Source: Treponema sp. (lineage in GTDB: Bacteria > Spirochaetota > Spirochaetia > Treponematales > Treponemataceae). From it: a DNA stretch of 10,426 nt. The notes beneath the pieces are model-generated. The model did not search any database. It was given only the letters and a program-made list of their open reading frames with translations, and was not told the DNA's origin. Location: assembly GCA_003455655.1 (NCBI GenBank), contig DMQP01000192.1:1-10426 (forward strand), read 5' to 3'. Position numbers and translations under genes: made by a program. Below, one piece after another: positions 5,228 to 10,426 of this stretch. Every line of letters begins with the position of its first letter. Within the stretch, counting starts at the first letter, position 1.

Positions 5228-6643
5228 TTATTCTCTTCCATTCCAGCAGTAAGTGCACAACTTGCAGTGATCCAGTCCAGTTGAATCGAGCATATCGTCA
5301 AGGCGGTGGAAGCGCAGTGTGGTAAAATGCAGTGCCTTGCGAATTTCTTCAATCATTGCTTCATACTGGGGGCTGTCGGGGTCTGTGTATTTCTGTAATG
5401 TTTCTTCGCTTACATTTTCGCCTTCAAGCTGTTTGATGACACGACGAGTTATTAAATCCATTTCACTTTTTGAACGGCTGAAGTTAAGATATTTACAACC
5501 GTAGACCAGTGGTGGACATGCTGGACGAATGTGAACTTCTTTTGCACCGCTTTTGTACAAAAAGTCTGTTGTTTCACGCAACTGAGTTCCACGCACAATT
5601 GAATCGTCTATTAAAAGAATTTTTTTGTCTTTGATAAGTGGTTGCACAGGAATAAGTTTCATGTGAGCAATAAGATTTCGCTGTTCCTGATTTGTTGGCA
5701 TAAAACTGCGGGGCCAAGTTGGTGTGTACTTAATGAATGGTCGTGTAAAAGGAATGCCGCTTTCGTTAGCGTAACCGACTGCGTGTGCTGTTCCACTGTC
5801 GGGAACTCCTGCAACGGAATCGGGCTGAACAGAACCTTTGTCCCGTTTGGCAAGATATTTTCCACAGTTATAACGCATAGCTTCAACATTTACACCTTCA
5901 TAACTTGCAGTCGGATATCCGTAGTAAATCCACAGGAAAGTACAGATTTTCATTTCTTTGCCAGGTTTCTGCAGAATTTCGATTCCGTCTGAAGTCATAA
6001 AGACAATTTCTGCGGGGCCTAGTTCATGATAATCGGTGTAACCTAAATTTACGTAAGCAAAATTTTCAAAACTGGCGCAATATGCTCCGTCTTTGTGTCC
6101 AATCTGAATAGGAGTTCGGCCCAGTCTGTCTCGTGCAGCATAAATTCCGTCTCGTGTCATAATGAGCATAGACATAGAACCTTGCACTTTCTGTTGAACA
6201 TACTGAATGCCTTCGACCATTGTTTTTTTCTGATTGATAAGAGCAACAATAAGTTCTGTTTGGTTTATTTCACCGCCACTCATTTCCAAAAAGTGCGTGT
6301 GTCCTGCATCAAGAATTTCTTTTGCAAGCTGATCTTTGTTAGTTGCAATGCCAACCGTTGTAATGGCAAAACTGCCCAAGTGCGAGTTAACCAAAAGAGG
6401 TTGCGGTTCGTAATCACTTATACAGCCAATGCCCAACTTTCCGTGCATTTCATTGATATCGTCTTCAAATTTTGTTCGGAAGGGTGAGTTCTGAATGTTG
6501 TGGATAGAGCGTTCAAACTTTCCGTCATCGCCTAAAACCGCAAGACCTCCGCGTCTTGTTCCCAAGTGTGAATGATAGTCAACTCCGAAAAACAAATCTA
6601 ACGCGCAGTCACTTTTTGAAGCAACGCCAAAAAATCCGCCCAT
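5228..6643 (-). CDS. purF: PurF-like amidophosphoribosyltransferase with degenerate glutaminase site
   Basis: A 471-residue relative of PurF, which makes phosphoribosylamine from PRPP in the first step of purine synthesis. The C-terminal phosphoribosyltransferase half is intact: PDSG at 281-284, GYANESGIPF, and the PRPP motif LLIDDSIVRGTQLR (343-356). Cysteines at 234, 383 and the terminal CKLCTYC (460-466) match the four 4Fe-4S ligand positions known from Bacillus PurF. The N-terminal half keeps the Ntn-hydrolase outline but starts MGGFFG instead of MCG.FG, so the nucleophilic Cys is Gly. The RYST Arg is lost (GIGCISDYE at 71-79), HNGN is TVGI (96-99), and the Asp of SDTE is Gln128. The reaction would need free ammonia or another ammonia donor. 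The start has a strong GGAGGTAAC site. It lies 37 bases after the FprA gene, probably the same operon. A non-purine role is possible. Confidence 0.85.
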   Translation of the reverse strand: MGGFFGVASKSDCALDLFFGVDYHSHLGTRRGGLAVLGDDGKFERSIHNIQNSPFRTKFEDDINEMHGKLGIGCISDYEPQPLLVNSHLGSFAITTVGIATNKDQLAKEILDAGHTHFLEMSGGEINQTELIVALINQKKTMVEGIQYVQQKVQGSMSMLIMTRDGIYAARDRLGRTPIQIGHKDGAYCASFENFAYVNLGYTDYHELGPAEIVFMTSDGIEILQKPGKEMKICTFLWIYYGYPTASYEGVNVEAMRYNCGKYLAKRDKGSVQPDSVAGVPDSGTAHAVGYANESGIPFTRPFIKYTPTWPRSFMPTNQEQRNLIAHMKLIPVQPLIKDKKILLIDDSIVRGTQLRETTDFLYKSGAKEVHIRPACPPLVYGCKYLNFSRSKSEMDLITRRVIKQLEGENVSEETLQKYTDPDSPQYEAMIEEIRKALHFTTLRFHRLDDMLDSTGLDHCKLCTYCWNGRE

Positions 6644-6680
6644 CTGTTACCTCCAGCAGAATGTCGCCAGTATACCGAAT

Positions 6681-7838
6681 TTACAGTTTTTGTGCCAGTT
6701 CTGCCAGTTTTCCAAGAGAGGTGGCATTCAGTGCAGATTTTATGGTAACGGTTGGTTCCAAAATAGTTAAGTTTTTTGCTTCTGCCAGTTTTTCTTTAAG
6801 AACTTTTGCGGCAGTTGGTGCCCAAGAACCGTTTTCAATAATTCCCACAGTGCGATTACTAAAGTTATGTTCCAAAAGGCGTGACACAAAATCATTCATA
6901 GCTGGAAAAATAGATCCATTGTAAGTAGTGGTTGCAAATACAACTTTTGAATACTTAAATGCCAGTGCCACTGCTTGCGACAAGTCACATTCAGCAAGAT
7001 TTACAACTTCTGCTTTTTTTAAGTGCCCAGAAAGTTGCTGCATTAACACATCGACTGCTTTTTTGGTATGACCGTAAACACTGGTGTAAGCAACAAGCAC
7101 GCCGTCAGTTTCGGAGCGGTAAGAAGACCATGTGTCATACAAGTTTATGTATTCAGAAAGAGCTTCGGTTAAGACAGGTCCATGCAGTGAACAAATAGTT
7201 GCAATGTCCAAACTTGCTGCTTTTTTTAATACCGCCTGAACTTGTGCACCAAACTTTCCTACAATGCCAATGTAATAACGGCGTGCTTCATCTTTCCAAG
7301 CTAGAGAAGCTGTTGTGTCGTTTGCTCCAAAGCGCCCGAAGGCATCTGCACTAAAGAAGATTTTGTCTTTGTCGTCATAACTCATCATAACTTCAGGCCA
7401 GTGAACCAGCGGTGCTGCAATAAAGTGAAGTGTATGTTGTCCCAGTTCAAGAGTAGAACCTTCTTTTATAATGACAGAACGGTCAGAAAAATCATTTGCA
7501 AAAAACTGTTTAGTCATGTTGAGTGCAGCGTTTGAAAGAACAATTTTTGCTTGGGGATACATAAGCATAAAACGTTCTATGTTTGCAGAATGGTCACATT
7601 CCATGTGGTGAACAATAAGAAAATCTGGTTTTCGTACACCGAGTGCTTGGGTTACATTAAGCATCCATTCATCACCAAAGCGTTCATCTACTGTATCTAA
7701 GACAGCAATTTTTTCGTCCATGATGATATAAGAATTGTAGGAAATACCCTGGGGAATGGGGTACTGCGACTCAAACAAAGTGGTAAGGTGATCATTTACA
7801 CCAACGTTAAAAACAGAATCAGTAATTTTTGTGTGCAT
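6681..7838 (-). CDS. fprA: A-type flavoprotein / flavodiiron protein, oxygen or NO reductase
   Basis: A 385-residue cytoplasmic flavodiiron protein, the short class A form: a metallo-beta-lactamase-like domain (about 1-245) followed by a flavodoxin domain (about 246-385), no rubredoxin extension. All diiron ligands are visible: His78, Glu80, Asp82 and His83 in HMECDH, His146 in LVHWPE, Asp165 in SADAFG, His219 in SLHGP. The FMN phosphate loop is YTSVYGHT (251-258). Such enzymes reduce O2 to water or NO to N2O using electrons from rubredoxin or F420/flavoprotein partners and protect anaerobes. I chose ATG at 7838 because FDPs normally begin close to a 'KI.D.v..VGVND' strand, as here; the in-frame TTG at 7856 has no ribosome binding site. 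Even the ATG has only a weak TAGG. It precedes the PurF-like gene by 37 bases, which suggests co-expression. Confidence 0.95.
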   Translation of the reverse strand: MHTKITDSVFNVGVNDHLTTLFESQYPIPQGISYNSYIIMDEKIAVLDTVDERFGDEWMLNVTQALGVRKPDFLIVHHMECDHSANIERFMLMYPQAKIVLSNAALNMTKQFFANDFSDRSVIIKEGSTLELGQHTLHFIAAPLVHWPEVMMSYDDKDKIFFSADAFGRFGANDTTASLAWKDEARRYYIGIVGKFGAQVQAVLKKAASLDIATICSLHGPVLTEALSEYINLYDTWSSYRSETDGVLVAYTSVYGHTKKAVDVLMQQLSGHLKKAEVVNLAECDLSQAVALAFKYSKVVFATTTYNGSIFPAMNDFVSRLLEHNFSNRTVGIIENGSWAPTAAKVLKEKLAEAKNLTILEPTVTIKSALNATSLGKLAELAQKL

Positions 7839-7844
7839 GAACCT

Positions 7845-7873
7845 ATTGTATGGCAAAATGAACTTATGTGCAA
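7845..7873 (-). promoter_or_regulatory. Possible fprA promoter, leaderless arrangement
   Basis: TTGCAC (complement of 7868-7873), 17 bases, TACAAT (complement of 7845-7850). The -10 is five of six, the -35 only three of six. The ATG at 7838 begins seven bases after the -10, where transcription would start, so this promoter would give a leaderless mRNA. The absence of a good ribosome binding site agrees. Confidence 0.4.
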
Positions 7874-7895
7874 TGCAAGAGAACTTGCCTGATTG
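7871..7895. repeat. Inverted repeat between divergent promoters, operator candidate
   Basis: GCAAG-AGAA-CTTGC at 7875-7888, flanked by CAAT (7871-7874) and ATTG (7892-7895), which extend the dyad with an offset of three bases. It lies between the -35 regions of the two divergent promoters and touches both, a usual place for a regulator to control both genes. No known regulator site is recognised. Confidence 0.35.
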
Positions 7896-7921
7896 TCGGA
7901 CCTATCCCCTTGTGATACAAT
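7893..7921 (+). promoter_or_regulatory. Promoter of the C11 peptidase gene
   Basis: TTGTCG (7893-7898), 17-base spacer, TACAAT (7916-7921) with TG one base ahead, giving an extended -10 (TGATACAAT). The -35 matches at four and the -10 at five of six positions. The start would be near 7928, leaving a leader of about 20 bases that holds the AGGAG site at 7937-7941, six bases before the ATG at 7948. Confidence 0.6.
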
Positions 7922-7947
7922 AAGTCATTGTTTTTTAGGAGTGCATT

Positions 7948-10368
7948 ATGGATCAGAATAGGCCCCGGGGAAGAGAAAAGTATACTACTGGCAACAGCAC
8001 AGGTGTTCATAAACGTGGAGACGGATTAGGAACAGGTCCTGTTGGTTCTTCAAGCGGATACGCAGGAAAGACTGGCGGTTTTTCTCAAAAAGAAAGCGGT
8101 TCAAGTGGTGGTTCTTTCCGTGCCATTAAGCGTGGTGGCGGAATAAGTCTTCCCGTACTGATTATAATTTTTATTGTGTGGTTTTTGTTTGGAAGAGGTG
8201 GCAATCCTGAAACGGAAGCAGTTGCACCAACTTCTACTACAAGCCAAAGTTCTTCGGGCTCTTTGTTAAGCGGACTGTTGAGCACCGTTACTGGTGGCGG
8301 TTCTTCTATGCTTAGTTCTGCTTCTAGCGGCGGCGGAGTTGCAACTTCATATTCACGCGTTGACACAAGCGTTGCAAAAGGTTCTCGTGCTAAGCGAACA
8401 AGTATTATCGGTAATGGAAAAGACAGCGTTACTATTATGGTATACATGTGCGGAACAGACCTCGAGTCTCAGTACGGCATGGCAACTAACGACTTAAAAG
8501 AAATGGCCTCTGCAGATTTAGGCAATATCAACATTATTGTTTACACTGGCGGTTGTAGCAGGTGGCAGAATAGCGCAATTTCTAACAGCACTAACCAAAT
8601 TTACCGCGTTACCAAAGGCGGTCTTGAATGTCTGGTAAAAAGCGATGGTGCAAAAGCTATGACAGACCCCAACACACTGTCTTCGTTCATCAAGTGGGCA
8701 GCAAAAAACTATCCTGCAAACAGAAATGAACTTATCTTTTGGGATCACGGTGGTGGCTCTGTAAGTGGTTACGGTTATGACGAAAAATTCCAGCGTAACG
8801 GTTCTATGAATCTTGCCGGCATAAACAAAGCACTTAAAGCGGGCGGAGTTCAGTTTGACTTTATTGGTTTTGATGCATGTCTTATGGCTACAGCAGAAAC
8901 AGCACTTATGCTTAACGATTATGCAGACTACATGATTGCATCAGAAGAAACAGAACCTGGCATAGGCTGGTATTACACCAACTGGCTTACCAAATTTGCA
9001 GCTAACACTTCAATGCCTACTTTAGACATAGGCAAAAACATTGTAGACGATTTTGTTGCTATGTGTGCCCAGCAGTGTCGCGGTCAACAGACAACACTTT
9101 CGGTTATAGACCTTGCAGAGTTTGCTAACACAGTGCCCAACACACTGTCTTCTTTCTCGAAGTCACTATCTACACTTATTTCAAACAAAGAGTACCAGAC
9201 TGTTTCTGACGCTCGTTACACAACCCGCGAGTTTGCCTCAAGTTCACGCATTGATCAAGTAGACTTAGTAGACTTGTGTAAGAACGTAAACACAACAGAA
9301 GCTCAGGCACTTGCAAAAGCTTTGCAGTCAGCAGTTAAGTATAACAAAACATCAAGCAACATGACCGATGCATACGGTGTTTCAATTTACTTCCCTTACC
9401 AAAGAGCTTCGTATGTAGATGAAATTTGTGACACTTACGATGACATTGGTATGGATGACGATTACGCTCAAGCAATTCGACAATTTGCAAGCCTTGAAGT
9501 AAGTGGTCAAGTTGCAGCCGGCGGTTCTGCTTCTCCAGTAGACTCACTGTTGGGCATGTTGGGTTCAGGGGCAGCAACTTCTTCTAGTTCTGATGTAATA
9601 AGCGGACTTTTGGGTTCATTCTTAAGTAATGCAGGAAGTGGATTGATTAGCGGTCTTTCTGGACGCAATGTTTCTTTTATGAACGACAGAGCACTTTCTC
9701 TTGACGATACCGCAGACTACATTGCCTTAAACCATTTTGACGTTCGCAATCTTACCTGGACAGAATACAGCGACGGTTCTGCAACAATGACTTTACCAGA
9801 AGAACAGTGGGCACTTGTTCATTCGCTTGACCTGAACATGTTCTATGATGACGGTAACGGTTACATAGATTTGGGCTTAGACAATATGTACGATTTTACC
9901 CCCGACGGAGACTTAATTGCTGCAACAGACCGAACTTGGGTAAGCATAAACGGACAGCCAGTTGCCTACTATCATGTTGACACAACAGAAAATGGCGATT
10001 CTTACAGTATAACTGGTCGCGTACCAGCTTTGCTTAACGGAAAGAGAGTAAACTTGTGGTTAGTCTTTGACAATCAGAATCCCCGTGGTTACATAGCAGG
10101 AGCCCAAACAGATTACGAAGAAAATGAGACAATAACAGTGGCAAAGAGTCTTGTTCAGCTTACCGATGGCGACAAACTTGACTTTTTGTGTGACTATTAT
10201 TCTTACGAGGGAACATATCAAGATAGCTATTACTTAGGAAAGCAAATGACAGTTAGTGGCACTCCAGTAATTAGTAACGAAGATGTTGGAACGGGAAATG
10301 TAAAACTAACCTATCGCTTTACTGACATTTACAACCAAGAATACTGGTCTACAGCCCTAGAGCGATAA
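7948..10368 (+). CDS. Membrane-anchored clostripain-family (C11) cysteine peptidase
   Basis: An 806-residue protein. Residues 1-65 are polar, rich in Gly, Ser and basic residues, and should be cytoplasmic; IKR at 60-62 precedes one transmembrane helix (about 66-81), so the rest should face outward as a type II signal-anchored protein. A Ser/Gly/Leu linker (about 98-130) leads into the C11 domain, which opens at VTIMVYMCGTDLES (161-174). The catalytic dyad is His267 in FWDHGGG and Cys311 in GFDACLMA, both intact. The peptidase part ends near 515. A second low-complexity Ser/Gly/Leu segment (about 525-572) separates a C-terminal beta-rich domain (about 574-806) rich in Asp, Tyr and Trp, which I cannot assign; it may bind substrate or act as a chaperone domain. 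The family cleaves after Arg or Lys and often self-processes; the self-cleavage site is not evident. It is divergently transcribed from fprA and ends in its own terminator. Confidence 0.93.
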   Translation: MDQNRPRGREKYTTGNSTGVHKRGDGLGTGPVGSSSGYAGKTGGFSQKESGSSGGSFRAIKRGGGISLPVLIIIFIVWFLFGRGGNPETEAVAPTSTTSQSSSGSLLSGLLSTVTGGGSSMLSSASSGGGVATSYSRVDTSVAKGSRAKRTSIIGNGKDSVTIMVYMCGTDLESQYGMATNDLKEMASADLGNINIIVYTGGCSRWQNSAISNSTNQIYRVTKGGLECLVKSDGAKAMTDPNTLSSFIKWAAKNYPANRNELIFWDHGGGSVSGYGYDEKFQRNGSMNLAGINKALKAGGVQFDFIGFDACLMATAETALMLNDYADYMIASEETEPGIGWYYTNWLTKFAANTSMPTLDIGKNIVDDFVAMCAQQCRGQQTTLSVIDLAEFANTVPNTLSSFSKSLSTLISNKEYQTVSDARYTTREFASSSRIDQVDLVDLCKNVNTTEAQALAKALQSAVKYNKTSSNMTDAYGVSIYFPYQRASYVDEICDTYDDIGMDDDYAQAIRQFASLEVSGQVAAGGSASPVDSLLGMLGSGAATSSSSDVISGLLGSFLSNAGSGLISGLSGRNVSFMNDRALSLDDTADYIALNHFDVRNLTWTEYSDGSATMTLPEEQWALVHSLDLNMFYDDGNGYIDLGLDNMYDFTPDGDLIAATDRTWVSINGQPVAYYHVDTTENGDSYSITGRVPALLNGKRVNLWLVFDNQNPRGYIAGAQTDYEENETITVAKSLVQLTDGDKLDFLCDYYSYEGTYQDSYYLGKQMTVSGTPVISNEDVGTGNVKLTYRFTDIYNQEYWSTALER

Positions 10369-10385
10369 AAAGCACTTGCTTTTTT
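10367..10385 (+). terminator. Intrinsic terminator overlapping the peptidase stop codon
   Basis: AAAAAGC (10367-10373), loop ACTT, GCTTTTT (10378-10384), with a run of six T at 10380-10385. The stem has seven base pairs but only two are G-C, so it is weak on its own. Its first two bases are the last two of the TAA stop. Confidence 0.6.
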
Positions 10386-10412
10386 CATAAAAGGTGATAA
10401 AATGGAGATACT

Positions 10413-10426
10413 ATGAACGCAGAAGA
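10413..10426 (+). CDS. Start of a further gene, product unknown
   Basis: ATG at 10413 follows a GGAG site at 10404-10407 with five bases between, and reads Met-Asn-Ala-Glu before the window ends. A TGATAAAAT sequence at 10395-10403 looks like an extended -10 but would start transcription after the ribosome binding site, so it is probably chance or a leaderless-type start. Nothing can be said of function. Confidence 0.5.

Noticed and set aside
5206..5230. Intrinsic terminator after the PurF-like gene
   Set aside because: The U8 run on the minus strand is good, but only a four-base stem (TAAG/CTTA) with a two-base loop precedes it, so I did not list it as a terminator.
6605..6607. Cys13 as the glutaminase nucleophile of the PurF-like protein after removal of a propeptide
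   Set aside because: Gly-Gly-Phe-Phe-Gly at 2-6 aligns with Cys-Gly-x-Phe-Gly, and Cys13 is followed by ALDLFF, which does not match; the partner Arg, Asn and Asp are also missing.
7839..7856. TTG start for fprA
   Set aside because: No ribosome binding site, and family members start near the KI.D strand, matching the ATG at 7838.
8085..8447. Open frame of 120 codons on the minus strand
   Set aside because: Antisense to the Ser/Gly linker and transmembrane region of the C11 peptidase, giving a Pro/Leu-rich shadow protein.
1..10426. tRNA, rRNA, CRISPR array, insertion sequence or phage genes
   Set aside because: None seen; intergenic gaps are all under 120 bases, with no repeat-spacer pattern, transposase motif or tRNA-like cloverleaf.

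Overview
The window fits an anaerobic or microaerophilic, motile bacterium with moderate-to-low GC. My best guess is a host-associated spirochaete of the Treponema type. That guess rests on general look (chemotaxis genes, a flavodiiron protein, a clostripain-type protease, Shine-Dalgarno sequences of the AGGAG type) and not on a diagnostic gene.

Layout. Positions 1 to about 7838 are read on the minus strand; 7948 to the end is read on the plus strand. In minus-strand transcription order the genes are: a flavodiiron (FprA-type) protein (7838-6681); a PurF-like amidophosphoribosyltransferase (6643-5228); an exported tyrosine-phosphatase-like protein (5140-4052); then a tightly packed chemotaxis operon made of a dCache receptor without HAMP (3952-2093), a small CheW (2080-1667), a CheA-derived adaptor with CheW and receiver domains but no kinase domain (1667-147), and the start of a receiver-like protein (154 to beyond position 1). 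The last two junctions overlap (TGATG and an 8-base overlap), so translation is probably coupled. On the plus strand there is a membrane-anchored C11 (clostripain) peptidase (7948-10368), a hairpin terminator overlapping its stop codon, and the first codons of another gene. A short divergent promoter region (7839-7947) separates the two blocks.

How the parts may work together. The receptor, CheW and the CheA-like adaptor look like a dedicated signalling array that borrows a kinase encoded elsewhere. The 99-base gap ahead of the receptor has several mutually exclusive pairings around its ribosome binding site, plus a possible promoter. FprA removes oxygen or NO and sits just before PurF, whose four iron-sulphur cysteine positions are preserved.

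The most striking pattern is loss of catalytic residues in four different minus-strand proteins while their folds seem intact. The PurF-like protein lacks the glutaminase Cys, Arg, Asn and Asp. The phosphatase-like protein has Gln-Gly in place of the catalytic His-Cys. The CheA-like protein lacks the phospho-accepting His and the whole kinase domain. The partial receiver has Glu-Pro where an Asp-Asp pair is expected. Alignments were done by eye from memory of the families.
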